Notes: a model not told the origin generated them from the sequence alone. Counted from the first letter of the stretch, positions 42,945 to 52,552 are shown. The stretch: DNA of 64,000 bases from JABDJZ01 sp047619685 (GCA_047619685.1 JBLHLC010000023.1:1-64000), one strand, 5' to 3'. A program made the numbers and translations.

Positions 42945-43471
42945 TGAAGGCTTCGGACACTGGCATTCCGGTTCTGGACCGCCGCTACGAGAAGACCGCG
43001 AGCTTCCTGACTGCGGGGATATCGCCGCCTGCGCGCATCGTGGATCTGGGCACCGACAATCCCTTTTCCGCCGTCATGCGCGGTCTTGGATTTGATGTGA
43101 CAAACACCACGGGAGATCTGGACGTGGACACATCGTCCGTGCAGCAGCCCGCTGAAGTCGTGACAGCCTTTGAGATCCTGGAGCACCTCGTGGCGCCATT
43201 CAATGTACTGAGGGCCATCGAAGCACCTCGTTTGTTTGCGACGGTGCCGCTTTCCCTCTGGTTCGCGCCAGCCTACAGAAATGACGCAGATCCGTGGGAC
43301 CGCCATTACCACGAGTTCGAGGATTGGCAGTTCGAGTGGTTGTTGGAGAAATCCGGCTGGACTGTGATTCGCAAGGAACTCTGGAAGAGCCCGATTGGGA
43401 AAATCGGCTTCCGCCCTTTGCTCCGTAAGATCCATCCCCGTTACCTGGCCGTGGAAGCGGAACGCAGATGA
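42944..43471 (+). CDS. Class I SAM-dependent methyltransferase-like protein
   Basis: The 175-residue protein has a shortened class I methyltransferase pattern: ARIVDLGTDNPFSAVMRGLGF (motif I region), DLDVD, AEVVTAFEILEHLVAPFNVL (typical of ubiE/Methyltransf_11 proteins), then DPWDRHYHEF and WLLEKSGWTVI. Motif I is GTDN rather than GxGxG, so SAM binding is likely but not certain. It starts with a one-base overlap of the YfhO stop, so a role in surface polysaccharide methylation is plausible. Confidence 0.75.
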   Translation: MKASDTGIPVLDRRYEKTASFLTAGISPPARIVDLGTDNPFSAVMRGLGFDVTNTTGDLDVDTSSVQQPAEVVTAFEILEHLVAPFNVLRAIEAPRLFATVPLSLWFAPAYRNDADPWDRHYHEFEDWQFEWLLEKSGWTVIRKELWKSPIGKIGFRPLLRKIHPRYLAVEAERR

Positions 43472-43517
43472 TCCCCGCCTCAAATCCGGGTCGGTTGCCT
43501 CGCGCGGGGCTGGCCGC

Positions 43518-44813
43518 GTGAAGCGGGTTCTCTACGCCGCATACTATTTCCCGCCCGCGGGGGGGCCGGGCGTCCAGCGTACGCTCAAATTCGTTCGCTA
43601 CCTGCCCCTGCACGGATGGATGCCGACCGTGATTTCAGTGCATCCCGATCATGCTGCCTGGCCCGCGGTCGACGAGAGTATGCTTGCCGAAGTCCCTCCC
43701 CAGGTGGAGGTGCGGCGAACCCGGTCCAGGGATCCTTACGCCGCGTACGCCAGGCTCCGTGGTCGAAGCAAAGCGGCTTCGGTCGGGGTGGGTTTTGCCG
43801 ACGATCAGAAGGCCGGTTGGAAAGAGCGTTTCGCGCGGTTCGTACGTGCCAACCTGTTTATACCCGATGCCCGGGTTGGCTGGCTGCCCTTCCTGAAGGA
43901 TGAGATTTCTCGTTGTCTCACTGGCGGCTCCTACGACGCGATCATCACGAGTGGCCCCCCTCATTCTACCCACCTGGCCGGCATGTGGGCCAGCAAGAAA
44001 TTCGGGATTCCATGGTTGGCCGATTTTCGGGATCCCTGGGCAGAACTGAGCTATTACGATGAGTTACCATTTCTGCCCTGGTCGCGCGCACTTGATCGTC
44101 GGCATGAAGCCAACGTGCTGAAGACCGCCGATTCCGTGGTGACCGTATCGCCGGCCATTGCTGCGATGATTCGAAAAAAGTCGGACCAGTCCGTGCCGGT
44201 TATTCCGAACGGCTATGATCCAGAGGACTTTGAGAATGTCGGGCCGATACGGGGCGACGGGTTTCAACTGGTTCATGTAGGTACGCTGACAGCGGGACAG
44301 GACCCCGCAAATGTGTGGGCTCAGGTAGCCGGTTTGCGGAAGGCAGGTCTGGATGTGCGGGTGACACTGGTTGGGCGGGTCGATTCGGACGTGTTGGCGT
44401 CCATCGCGGCTGCGGGCCTGTCCGAGGCGCTCGAATTGGTGCCCTACGTGGAGCACGCACGCGCGGTGGCCTACATGAAAGGCGCCGACCTGCTGCTTCT
44501 GTGTGTACCCCGCACAAAAAACGACACCGGCATCCTGACCGGGAAGGTGTTTGAATACCTGGCCTCAGGGAGGCCGGTCTTGGGACTCGGGCCGAAGGAT
44601 TCCGATGTCTCCGGTCTGCTCCAGATGTCCGGCCAGGGGAGTATGCTGGCTTACGACGACTCGAGTGGTATTCGTGCCGCTCTGGAAAAGGCCTCCGCAG
44701 AGGTGTCGGCCGGAACCGTCAGCGCATCATCCAATGAGTACCTCAGGGCCTACGCAAGGCCCGCCCTGGCCGGGCAACTGGCGGCGGAATTGAACCGAAT
44801 CACAAGTGCATGA
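43518..44813 (+). CDS. Glycosyltransferase family 4-like protein
   Basis: The 431-residue protein begins with the GT-B start VLYAAYYFPPAGGPGVQRTLKFVRYLP (GTG 43518 chosen because homology starts here). It continues with ADFRDPWAELSYYD, VVTVSPAIAAMI, PNGYDPEDF, LVHVGTLTAGQDP and the C-terminal donor-binding part TGKVFEYLASGRPVLGLG. It probably transfers a sugar from a nucleotide donor to a lipid-linked acceptor at the cytoplasmic face. It overlaps the epimerase start by ATGA. Confidence 0.88.
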   Translation: MKRVLYAAYYFPPAGGPGVQRTLKFVRYLPLHGWMPTVISVHPDHAAWPAVDESMLAEVPPQVEVRRTRSRDPYAAYARLRGRSKAASVGVGFADDQKAGWKERFARFVRANLFIPDARVGWLPFLKDEISRCLTGGSYDAIITSGPPHSTHLAGMWASKKFGIPWLADFRDPWAELSYYDELPFLPWSRALDRRHEANVLKTADSVVTVSPAIAAMIRKKSDQSVPVIPNGYDPEDFENVGPIRGDGFQLVHVGTLTAGQDPANVWAQVAGLRKAGLDVRVTLVGRVDSDVLASIAAAGLSEALELVPYVEHARAVAYMKGADLLLLCVPRTKNDTGILTGKVFEYLASGRPVLGLGPKDSDVSGLLQMSGQGSMLAYDDSSGIRAALEKASAEVSAGTVSASSNEYLRAYARPALAGQLAAELNRITSA

Positions 44814-45859
44814 GAATACTATCCGTCGTTGGCGCTCGCCCACAATTTGTCAAGGCAGCGGTCGTGAGCGAAGCGGTGCGGCGCGCTGGCATCACTGAGG
44901 TGCTTGTTCACACGGGACAGCACTACGACGCCCAGATGAGCGACATCTTCTTCGAGGAACTGGGCATCCCTCAACCTGACGCAAATCTGGCGGTAGGATC
45001 CGGAAGTCACGCCGCCCAGACCGGTGCCATGATGACGGCTCTGGAGGACCTCCTCCTGGCAGGTGATGCGCCAGACTGGGTTCTGGTCTACGGGGACACC
45101 AACTCCACCCTGGCGGCGGCGCTTGTGGCCGCCAAACTCCATATCCCGGTCGCCCACGTCGAGGCAGGTCTGCGGAGCTTCAATCGGCGCATGCCGGAGG
45201 AGATCAACCGCATCGTCACGGACCGCCTCTCGGACCTGCTGTTCTGTCCGACGCCGACGGCGGTAGGGCATCTTCAGGACGAGGGGATCGAGGCCGGGGT
45301 GATGCTCTCGGGCGACGTAATGTTGGATGCCACCCGTCATTTTTCGGCCCGCGCAGCCGAGCGTATTCCCCTGAAGGAAGTGACTGAACTGGAGCCCGGC
45401 AGCTACCATGTTTCCACCGTGCACCGCGCCGAGAACACGGACGACCCCGTTAGGATGGCGGCGATCCTGGACGGTCTGGGAAGGCTCCGGAAACCGGTGA
45501 TTTTCCCGGCGCACCCACGAGTCCGAGGATTGTTGAAGACGGTACCAGCCAATGTGCTGGTTCGGCCGCCGGCCTCGTATCTGGAACTCTTGACGCTGGT
45601 TCGAAACGCGGATCGCGTCTACACGGACTCCGGCGGTCTGCAGAAGGAGGCGGTGTGGCTCGGGCGTCCATGTGTCACGCTGCGGGATGAGACCGAATGG
45701 GTCGAGACCCAGCAGGGGGGATGGAATCGGGTGGTAGGCGCCGATCCAGATGCCATGGCCGCGGCAGAGTCACTGGACCCGCAGGGGAATGCGCCCGTTT
45801 TCGGTGGACCGGACGGCGGCGGTTCCGCCTCAGACTTCATTGCCGCAGCGCTGGCCTGA
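44810..45859 (+). CDS. wecB: UDP-N-acetylglucosamine 2-epimerase (copy 1)
   Basis: The 349-residue non-hydrolysing epimerase interconverts UDP-GlcNAc and UDP-ManNAc. Motifs: VVGARPQFVKAA, HTGQHYDAQMS, GDTNSTLAAALVAAKL, HVEAGLRSFNRRMPEEINR, STVHRAEN, and DSGGLQKEAVWLGRPCVTLR. ATGA overlap with the glycosyltransferase and a 3-base gap to the next glycosyltransferase show an operon. A second copy lies at 47146-48243 on the other strand. Confidence 0.95.
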   Translation: MRILSVVGARPQFVKAAVVSEAVRRAGITEVLVHTGQHYDAQMSDIFFEELGIPQPDANLAVGSGSHAAQTGAMMTALEDLLLAGDAPDWVLVYGDTNSTLAAALVAAKLHIPVAHVEAGLRSFNRRMPEEINRIVTDRLSDLLFCPTPTAVGHLQDEGIEAGVMLSGDVMLDATRHFSARAAERIPLKEVTELEPGSYHVSTVHRAENTDDPVRMAAILDGLGRLRKPVIFPAHPRVRGLLKTVPANVLVRPPASYLELLTLVRNADRVYTDSGGLQKEAVWLGRPCVTLRDETEWVETQQGGWNRVVGADPDAMAAAESLDPQGNAPVFGGPDGGGSASDFIAAALA

Positions 45860-45862
45860 CCC

Positions 45863-47056
45863 ATGAGAATCCTGATGGTATTGGATCACTCGTTTCCGCC
45901 GGACATCCGGGTGGAGAACGAGGCCCGCACCTTGGTTGAAGCCGGGTTCGAGGTCGGCTTGCTCTCGATTGGGCCGGACGACGGGCCGGAGCATGAGTGG
46001 TACCGGGGATTTCAGATCTTTCGAGACCGCGTCAACGCCAGGGCAAGAAACTGGGCGCGCGGATTGTCGGGTACCCTGAAGCTGCCTTCCTGGCTGCTGG
46101 CGAAACGCATCGAGAGGGTGCACGCGCGCTGGCCTTTCGATGCCCTCCACATGCACGACCTGTATCTCTTTGGCGGAGGCATCCGGGCCGCGTCCAGACT
46201 ACAGGTGCCCCTGGTCGGAGACCTGCATGAGAACTGGGTAGAAGCGCTCAAGCACTACGCCTGGAGTTCTCGCCCCCCGGCCAAGTGGGTTGTTTCGATT
46301 CCACGATGGGAAAAACTGGAGCGGCAGTGGGTCAATGCCGTGGACCGGCTGATTGTCGTCGTGCGCGAGGCTGCGGGTCGCAACGAGGCGTTGGGCGTCC
46401 CATCCAAAAGGATTGTGGAAGTCCCCAACACCGTCCGGGTCGAGGACTTTGACGCGTATGTCATCGATCGCGACATAGTAGAGCGGGTCAAGGCCGGTCT
46501 GACCATAGTGTATACCGGAGGAATGGACATTCACCGCGGTCTGGATAATGCCATCCTGTCGATGCGTACGGTCGCTGAATCGAGGCCCGACGCCCGCTTG
46601 ATTCTTGTCGGCGACGGACGGGTTCGGGCGGATTTGGAGGCGTTGGTCCGCACCGAGGGCCTCGCGGAGCATGTTCAGTTCGAGGGCTGGCGGAAGCAGG
46701 CCGACATTCGTTCGTATATCGAGGCCGCTGACGTTTGCCTGGTGCCCCACCGGCGGACGGCGCACACGGATGCGACGCTCCCACACAAGCTGTTTCACTA
46801 CATGTACGCCTCAAGGCCAGTAGTCGTGACCGACTGCAGCCCCCTGGACCGGATTGTCAGCGCCGAGGATTGTGGACGGGTAGTCCCGGATGGAGATCCA
46901 GGCGCCATGGGCCGGGCGATCCTCGAAATAGCCGGCGACGCGGTGTTGGCGCGGCAGATGGCAGAGCGCGGCCGTAAAGCCGTAGAGGAACGATGGAACT
47001 GGGGCGCAACATCCGTGGAGATGGTGGCGATGTACCGGGACCTCCTGGGGAGTTGA
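45863..47056 (+). CDS. Glycosyltransferase family 4
   Basis: The 397-residue GT-B enzyme starts RILMVLDHSFPPDIRVENEARTL, continues with ALHMHDLYLFGGGI and HENWVEALKHY, then VYTGGMDIHRGLDNAI, LILVGDG, VQFEGWRKQADIRSYIEAADVCLVPH and HKLFHYMYASRPVVVTDC. The EAADVCLVPH and LFHYMYASRPVVV parts are the GT4 donor site. It follows the epimerase by 3 bases and may use ManNAc-derived or related donors; inference only. Confidence 0.92.
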   Translation: MRILMVLDHSFPPDIRVENEARTLVEAGFEVGLLSIGPDDGPEHEWYRGFQIFRDRVNARARNWARGLSGTLKLPSWLLAKRIERVHARWPFDALHMHDLYLFGGGIRAASRLQVPLVGDLHENWVEALKHYAWSSRPPAKWVVSIPRWEKLERQWVNAVDRLIVVVREAAGRNEALGVPSKRIVEVPNTVRVEDFDAYVIDRDIVERVKAGLTIVYTGGMDIHRGLDNAILSMRTVAESRPDARLILVGDGRVRADLEALVRTEGLAEHVQFEGWRKQADIRSYIEAADVCLVPHRRTAHTDATLPHKLFHYMYASRPVVVTDCSPLDRIVSAEDCGRVVPDGDPGAMGRAILEIAGDAVLARQMAERGRKAVEERWNWGATSVEMVAMYRDLLGS

Positions 47057-47069
47057 ACGCTTGGTGTTT

Positions 47070-47116
47070 GGCCTGACCTGACCTAGCCCGCCCTAGGCTG
47101 ACCTGACCTGGCCTGG
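47070..47116. repeat. Short direct repeats with small hairpin between convergent genes
   Basis: CCTGACCTGACCT occurs at both ends of this stretch, around CCTAG-N6-CTAGG. It lies between the convergent glycosyltransferase and second epimerase genes. It may be a weak bidirectional stop or a slippage relic; no T-run follows. Confidence 0.45.
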
Positions 47117-47145
47117 TTGGGTGCAGCTGAACGCGCCGCCAGGTG

Positions 47146-48243
47146 TCAGCCCAGGACCGCCGCCAGGTGGGCAGCAATCCGCGTCGCCGCCGCTCCGTCC
47201 CATCCCTTGGGGATAACCCCTTTCTTCCACTGTCCGGAACGGGCCTTTTCGACGAGAGCCGGGAGTCCTACAGAACCAACCGGGAAGATCACGTTGGTCC
47301 CTTCGGTCACCGTCACCGGTCGTTCGGTGCTTGGCCGCATGGTGATGCAAGGGACACCAAGGAACGTGGTCTCTTCCTGTATCCCTCCAGAATCAGTAAC
47401 AACGAGCCAGGCATCCTGCATCAGGCTGGCAAATTCCAGATACCCGAGGGGGAGCGTAGTAAGAAGGCCCGGCATCTTGGCGATGCGCTCGGCAAGGCCA
47501 AACTCCTCGAGACGCGCCCGCGTCCTGGGGTGGAGGGGCATGACTGCGGGCATCACCTTCAGCACATCGTCCAGGTGATCAAGAGCGCGTGCCATCTGGA
47601 CAGGATCATCGACGGTCTGCGGGCGGTGAAGCGTAATGAGCGCGAAGCCCCCTGACTTCAACCCGAGGACTGCTGCCTGATTCAGTGCAGCGGCCTTGTC
47701 ACGGATCGCCACCAGAGAGTCGATCATGACGTTTCCGGCAAAAATGATTTTCTCCGCAGGAACGCCCTCCGCCGCCAGATGCGTTGCTCCCGACGGTTCG
47801 GAGACGTAGCAGTAGTCGCTGATGGCATCCGTGGCGATGCGGTTGATCTCCTCCGGCATCGACCGGTCTCCTGATCTCAGACCCGCCTCCACGTGCGCCA
47901 CCGGGACGTGTAGTTTGGCGGCAACCAAAGCCGAGGCCAAGGTTGAGTTGACGTCACCGACCACGACGATGGCATCCGGCTTCTCCGACAACAGGATGGG
48001 CTCGATGGCCAACATTACCGCCGCGGTCTGGGCAGCGTGACTACCAGATCCCACTCCCAGATGCAGTTTGGGCTCTGGCATCTCGAGTTGCTCAAAAAAC
48101 AACTCACTCATCCGCCGGTCATAGTGCTGACCGGTATGGACAATGAAGGACGAAAGGTCCGGGTGCGCCTCAAATGCTCGCTGAAGAGGAGCAATCTTGA
48201 CAAAATTGGGCCTGGCCCCGGCTACGCAGAGAAGTCGAATCAT
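47146..48243 (-). CDS. wecB: UDP-N-acetylglucosamine 2-epimerase (copy 2)
   Basis: The 365-residue protein has the same motifs as copy 1: VAGARPNFVKIAPL, HTGQHYDRRMSELFFEQL, GVGSGSHAAQTA, GDVNSTLASALVAAKL, HVEAGLRSGDRSMPEEINR, TLHRPQTVDD, and DSGGIQEETTFLGVPC. The clear divergence (IATDAISDYCYVSEP versus IVTDRLSDLLFCPTP) shows an old paralogue or separate acquisition and not a recent duplication. It is the only minus-strand gene in the block and is divergent from the flippase gene with 64 bases between. Confidence 0.95.
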   Translation of the reverse strand: MIRLLCVAGARPNFVKIAPLQRAFEAHPDLSSFIVHTGQHYDRRMSELFFEQLEMPEPKLHLGVGSGSHAAQTAAVMLAIEPILLSEKPDAIVVVGDVNSTLASALVAAKLHVPVAHVEAGLRSGDRSMPEEINRIATDAISDYCYVSEPSGATHLAAEGVPAEKIIFAGNVMIDSLVAIRDKAAALNQAAVLGLKSGGFALITLHRPQTVDDPVQMARALDHLDDVLKVMPAVMPLHPRTRARLEEFGLAERIAKMPGLLTTLPLGYLEFASLMQDAWLVVTDSGGIQEETTFLGVPCITMRPSTERPVTVTEGTNVIFPVGSVGLPALVEKARSGQWKKGVIPKGWDGAAATRIAAHLAAVLG

Positions 48244-48307
48244 GGGTCGGTGTACCTTTGCCAGAATCTACGCAGAGAGACCAATCGCCGATCGGGAGAA
48301 TAGAGGA

Positions 48308-49795
48308 ATGTTAGGGCGCCTTGTCCGCCAGGGCGGCGCCTATGCCGTTGCGGGCGCCCTGCTCAAGGCGGCCGGACTCGTGCTGGCTCCAATTCTCCTG
48401 AACCCTGATTTTCTGACGGTTCAGGACTACGGAAGGTTCGCCCTGCTCATGATCACCGCGCAGTTGGCCGTCTACCTGGCGGGTCTCGGGCAGGCAACCG
48501 CCCTCTTGCGGTTCATGACGCGGGAAGATCCGGGCGTGGCGAAAGACTCGCTGCCGGCCACGGCACTGGCCATCTCTGTGGGCGCGTCAATTCTGGTCGG
48601 CGGCCTGTTCTTCGCCTTCGCGGCCCCGCTGGCAAGTGCGCTCACAGACGCGGGCCAGAATGCGGCGCTGATGCTCCCCCTTGCCGCCTATGTGGGAGCG
48701 AAGTGCATGGCGTCCATCCCCTTGGCCCTCCTGCGGGTCCAGGAGCGCGCCGGTCTCTACACCGTCGCCGTGGTGATGGAGATGGTGGTGTTGATCGGCG
48801 TGGTGTACGCCGAATTGGTTGGGGGAGGCACAGGCCTCTCCGGTCTGGTGCGGGCCTATGCGATTTCTGCTGCAGTCGGGCTGCTGGCCTTGCTCCTGCT
48901 GACGGGTTCGTCCTTCCGCTGGCAGGTCGATCGGAAGTCTGCGGCCATGCTCCTGCGCTTTGGCGTTCCGTTGGTGCTGGCCTCGCTGGCGGGCTGGTTT
49001 CTGAACGCAGGAGACCGCTACATCCTGAAATGGCTGGCGGATGCGGAGGCGGTGGCAGCGTATGAGTGGTCTGCCCGACTGGCGGGCCTGATCAATATGC
49101 TCCTGGTTCAGAGCTTTCAACTCGCATTCACCGTGGTCGGCCTGAAGGCCATAGAGGCCGGAGCGGGCGGCTTCTACCGACGCACGCTCCGCCACTACAG
49201 CATCTGGACGGGCGCGGCCATCCTGGTGCTCTCTGTCTGGACGCCTGACGGGATGCGCGTCCTCATTCGGTTCTTTGACGTGGATGCCCATTACCTCCAG
49301 GCCAGTAGTCTGGTATTCCCGCTCGCACTCGGTTTCGGTGCCTACGGGGTCTACATCATTGTCAACAATGCCCTCTTGTCCAGCGGGCGGACCGGCGTGA
49401 TCGGGGCAAACATTGTCGGCGTGGCCGTCTTGAACGGACTCCTCAATGTGGCCTTGATCCCTGTGATCGGAGCGATGGGTGCCGCACTATCGACCACCTT
49501 ATCCTACGCGGTACTGGCTGCGGTGGCCGCATGGACGTCGCGGAAGGATCTAAGCGTGGCGTATGAGTGGCGCATCCCATTTACCGTGGTGGCCCTTCTC
49601 CTGGGACTTTTTGCGGCAGGCACCGCTGCGGATCAACTCACACCCGGCTTCAGGCTGGTTGCCAAACTTGGGATCACCGGGGCTTATTTTGCGTCCGTGC
49701 CCCTCCTGCGGCTCTACACGCTGGCCGAGATGCGCGAGGCGCTCCAGTCCGCCCTCGCTTTCCTGCAAAACACCCACAAAAAACAGACGCGATGA
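48308..49795 (+). CDS. Polysaccharide flippase (Wzx/oligosaccharide flippase, MOP family)
   Basis: The 495-residue membrane protein has about 14 TM helices. It starts LGRLVRQGGAYAVAGALLKAAGLVLAPILLN and has FLTVQDYGRFALLM, the Polysacc_synt pattern that flips lipid-linked sugars across the inner membrane. Later segments SSGRTGVIGANIVGVAVLNGLLNVALIPVIGAMGAALSTTLSYAVLA match the family end. ATG 48308 with GAGG upstream is preferred to the frame opening at 48197. It overlaps menB by ATGA. Confidence 0.9.
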   Translation: MLGRLVRQGGAYAVAGALLKAAGLVLAPILLNPDFLTVQDYGRFALLMITAQLAVYLAGLGQATALLRFMTREDPGVAKDSLPATALAISVGASILVGGLFFAFAAPLASALTDAGQNAALMLPLAAYVGAKCMASIPLALLRVQERAGLYTVAVVMEMVVLIGVVYAELVGGGTGLSGLVRAYAISAAVGLLALLLLTGSSFRWQVDRKSAAMLLRFGVPLVLASLAGWFLNAGDRYILKWLADAEAVAAYEWSARLAGLINMLLVQSFQLAFTVVGLKAIEAGAGGFYRRTLRHYSIWTGAAILVLSVWTPDGMRVLIRFFDVDAHYLQASSLVFPLALGFGAYGVYIIVNNALLSSGRTGVIGANIVGVAVLNGLLNVALIPVIGAMGAALSTTLSYAVLAAVAAWTSRKDLSVAYEWRIPFTVVALLLGLFAAGTAADQLTPGFRLVAKLGITGAYFASVPLLRLYTLAEMREALQSALAFLQNTHKKQTR

Positions 49796-50616
49796 GTCAG
49801 ATTGACTGGCAGTCAGCCGGTTCCTTCAACGATATCCTGTACCACAAAGTGGAAGGGATCGCCAAGATCACCATCAATCGGCCGGAGGTGCGCAACGCGT
49901 TTCGTCCGCAAACCGTTACCGAGATGCGCGCCGCATTGCAGGAAGCCCGGGACGACCACGAAGTCGGGGTGATCATTCTCACCGGCCAGGGGCCCGATGC
50001 GTTTTGCTCCGGCGGCGATCAGAAAATTCGCGGCGATGCGGGCTACAAGGAGGAGGGGACGGGTGTTATGCGCCTCAACGTGCTCGACTTTCAGCGGGAA
50101 ATCCGCACGTGCCCCAAACCCGTTATCGCCATGGTCGCTGGCTGGGCAGTGGGAGGAGGCCACGTCCTGCACGTGGTGTGCGACCTGACCATCGCGGCGG
50201 ACAATGCCAGGTTCATGCAGACCGGACCCAAGGTGGGTTCGTTCGATGGCGGCTTCGGCTCGAGCTACCTGGCGCGCATTGTTGGCCAGAAGAAGGCCAG
50301 AGAAATCTGGTTTCTGTGTCGTCCGTATGACGCGCAGCAGGCGCTGCAGATGGGCCTGGTGAACACGGTCGTACCGCTCGCCGAGTTGGAAGCGGAGACC
50401 GTCCAATGGTGCCGCGAGATCCTCGACAAGTCGCCCTTGGCAATCCGCTGCCTCAAATCCGCGCTGAACGCTGACTGTGACGGCCAGGCAGGCCTTCAGG
50501 AACTGGCTGGCAATGCTACGCTTCTTTTCTACATGACGGAGGAAGGGCAAGAGGGTCGAAACGCCTTCAACGAGCGCCGCAGTCCCGATTTCGGCAAGTT
50601 TCCGAAGCGCCCATGA
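49792..50616 (+). CDS. menB: 1,4-dihydroxy-2-naphthoyl-CoA synthase
   Basis: The 274-residue crotonase-fold enzyme closes the ring of o-succinylbenzoyl-CoA. MenB-specific motifs: ITINRPEVRNAFRPQTV, FCSGGDQKIRGDAGY, AGWAVGGGHVLHVVCDLTIAADNA, and GPKVGSFDGGFGSSYLAR. ATG 49792 overlaps the flippase stop; the frame extends upstream to 49567 only within that gene. It heads the second menaquinone run (menB-A-C-E). Confidence 0.96.
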   Translation: MSQIDWQSAGSFNDILYHKVEGIAKITINRPEVRNAFRPQTVTEMRAALQEARDDHEVGVIILTGQGPDAFCSGGDQKIRGDAGYKEEGTGVMRLNVLDFQREIRTCPKPVIAMVAGWAVGGGHVLHVVCDLTIAADNARFMQTGPKVGSFDGGFGSSYLARIVGQKKAREIWFLCRPYDAQQALQMGLVNTVVPLAELEAETVQWCREILDKSPLAIRCLKSALNADCDGQAGLQELAGNATLLFYMTEEGQEGRNAFNERRSPDFGKFPKRP

Positions 50617-51530
50617 CCGGGGGGGTGCCTGTCCCCGAGCCTGCCCTGCTCCCTCCCCTTCGGGTGCTCCTGACCGCCGCGCGGCCCAAGACCCTGTGGG
50701 CGGCCGCGTCTCCCGTGATTATTGGGTGGGGATTGGCTTTGGGCGATGGGGTATTTCATCTGCTGGCCGCTGTGTTGGCCCTTGCGGGGGCGCTGCTTAT
50801 TCAGGTGGCCACTAACTACCACAACGACTATGCAGATTATCTAAAGGGCACGGACAAGGCGGACCGCGCAGGACCCAGGCGGGTGACGGCCGCCGGGCTG
50901 GCCACCCCGGCGCAGATGAAGCGCGCCACGGTGCTGGTATTCGCCATTGCCGTTCTGAGCGGCGTGTACCTGATGGCGCGCGGTGGACTCCCGATCGTGG
51001 CCATCGGGGCAAGCTCAATCCTGTTCGGTGTCCTCTATACGGCCGGCAAACATTCGCTTGCCTACCTGGGGATTGCCGATGTATTTGTCCTGATATTTTT
51101 CGGCCCTGTCGCGGTGGGCGGTACGTATTGGGTGCAGGCCCTGGAAATGCGTCCGGAGATTCTCATTGCCGGTGCGGCGCCGGGACTGCTCTCGATGGCC
51201 ATTCTACTGGTCAACAATATCAGAGACATTCAGGACGATGGTGCCGCGGGCAAACGGACGCTGGTCGTGCGCGCCGGCCGCACGTTCGGGATAACGCTCT
51301 ACGCGCTTTCGGTCGGCCTCGCGGCCGCCACCCCTGTCGTGCTTTGGCTTGGAGGATCCGGGCGACCGTGGGCCATGGTAGCCGCGCTCATCCTGATCCC
51401 GGCCATTCCGTTGGTGAAGACCCTTCATGCCGGCGGTCCCTCCGCGCTTTTGAACCCGGTGCTCGGTAAAACCGCTCAGCTTTTGCTGTTTTACGCGCTG
51501 TTATTTAACCTTGGCTGGTTATTGTCCTGA
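50613..51530 (+). CDS. menA: 1,4-dihydroxy-2-naphthoate polyprenyltransferase
   Basis: The 305-residue UbiA-family enzyme attaches the isoprenoid tail to 1,4-dihydroxy-2-naphthoate in the inner membrane. It has about eight TM helices with the Asp-rich motifs NYHNDYADYLKGTDKADRAGPRR and NNIRDIQDDGAAGKRTL. ATGA overlap with menB. Confidence 0.95.
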   Translation: MTGGVPVPEPALLPPLRVLLTAARPKTLWAAASPVIIGWGLALGDGVFHLLAAVLALAGALLIQVATNYHNDYADYLKGTDKADRAGPRRVTAAGLATPAQMKRATVLVFAIAVLSGVYLMARGGLPIVAIGASSILFGVLYTAGKHSLAYLGIADVFVLIFFGPVAVGGTYWVQALEMRPEILIAGAAPGLLSMAILLVNNIRDIQDDGAAGKRTLVVRAGRTFGITLYALSVGLAAATPVVLWLGGSGRPWAMVAALILIPAIPLVKTLHAGGPSALLNPVLGKTAQLLLFYALLFNLGWLLS

Positions 51531-51541
51531 AGGGGATGTAG

Positions 51542-52552
51542 ATGATAAAGGCGGACATCGTTCCGTATGTGCTGCCTCTCGTTCGCCCGATTCGGTTGGG
51601 CGGATATCCTTTTAGCGAGCGCGCTGGCTGGGTCCTGCGACTGGAGGACGCCGAGGGGAATGTCGGCTGGGGAGAGGCTTCGCCACTACCGGGCTTCTCG
51701 CGGGAGACACCCCACGAGACGCTGCGGAATCTGGAGCAGATCGCGGCGCGGCTGGCCAAAGGAGAGACCCATTCGGGCGTGACCGACACGTCCGCGGCCA
51801 CCTTCGCTCTCGATTTGGCCCTCGCCAGCCTGGAGGCGACAAGGACAGGTGTGCCTTTGGCCCGGGTTTTTAATCCTGCCGCTCGGTCCCGTCAGTCTGT
51901 CAACGCGGTTCTGTTGTCTGACGAGCCCGTTGACGAGGCCGTCTCGGCCGTGAGGGCCGGATTCACCGTCCTGAAAATGAAAGTAGGATCTCAGTCCCTT
52001 GTTCAGGACGCCGAGCGTGTACAAGCAGTATCGGCGGCAGTCGGGACTTCGGCCTTGCTCCGGCTGGACGCAAATCGATCCTGGCGCCAGTCGGAAGCGC
52101 GCGCCTTCGCCGGAATGATTCGCGGCGTGCCGATCGACTACATCGAAGAGCCACTTGAGGAGTCGTCCGGGTTAGCCGCTTTGGCAGAGGAGGGTTGGCC
52201 AATAGCGATAGACGAAAGCCTGGCGGGGATAGAGCCGAGCGCCCTCGCCGAGATGCGCTGGTTGACCGCAGTGGTCATCAAGCCGACCATTGTTGGAGGG
52301 ATTCGGCGGGCCTGGCGCCTGGCTGACGAGGCCATAAAATCCGGGATCAAGCCCGTGATCAGTTCGGCCCTCGAGACCGGTATTGGACTGCGCGGCCTGG
52401 TCGCGCTTGCTGCCGCGATCGGCTCCGTGGACATCGCGGCAGGGCTGGATACCGGGCGTCTCCTTCGCGGGGACGTGACAGTTCCTCCTTTTGCAGGCGC
52501 TTGCCAGATGCCCACCGATATGGTGGACACGTTTGAGGTATCCGTCGATTGA
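51542..52552 (+). CDS. menC: o-Succinylbenzoate synthase (enolase superfamily)
   Basis: The 336-residue enzyme dehydrates the MenH product. Catalytic and metal residues are visible: Lys145-x-Lys147 (LKMKVG), Asp176 (RLDANRS), Glu202 (YIEEPLEE), Asp224 (AIDESLAG) and Lys247 (VVIKPTI). The order matches MenC-type muconate lactonising-like enzymes. It starts 11 bases after menA and overlaps menE by TTGA. Confidence 0.93.
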   Translation: MIKADIVPYVLPLVRPIRLGGYPFSERAGWVLRLEDAEGNVGWGEASPLPGFSRETPHETLRNLEQIAARLAKGETHSGVTDTSAATFALDLALASLEATRTGVPLARVFNPAARSRQSVNAVLLSDEPVDEAVSAVRAGFTVLKMKVGSQSLVQDAERVQAVSAAVGTSALLRLDANRSWRQSEARAFAGMIRGVPIDYIEEPLEESSGLAALAEEGWPIAIDESLAGIEPSALAEMRWLTAVVIKPTIVGGIRRAWRLADEAIKSGIKPVISSALETGIGLRGLVALAAAIGSVDIAAGLDTGRLLRGDVTVPPFAGACQMPTDMVDTFEVSVD

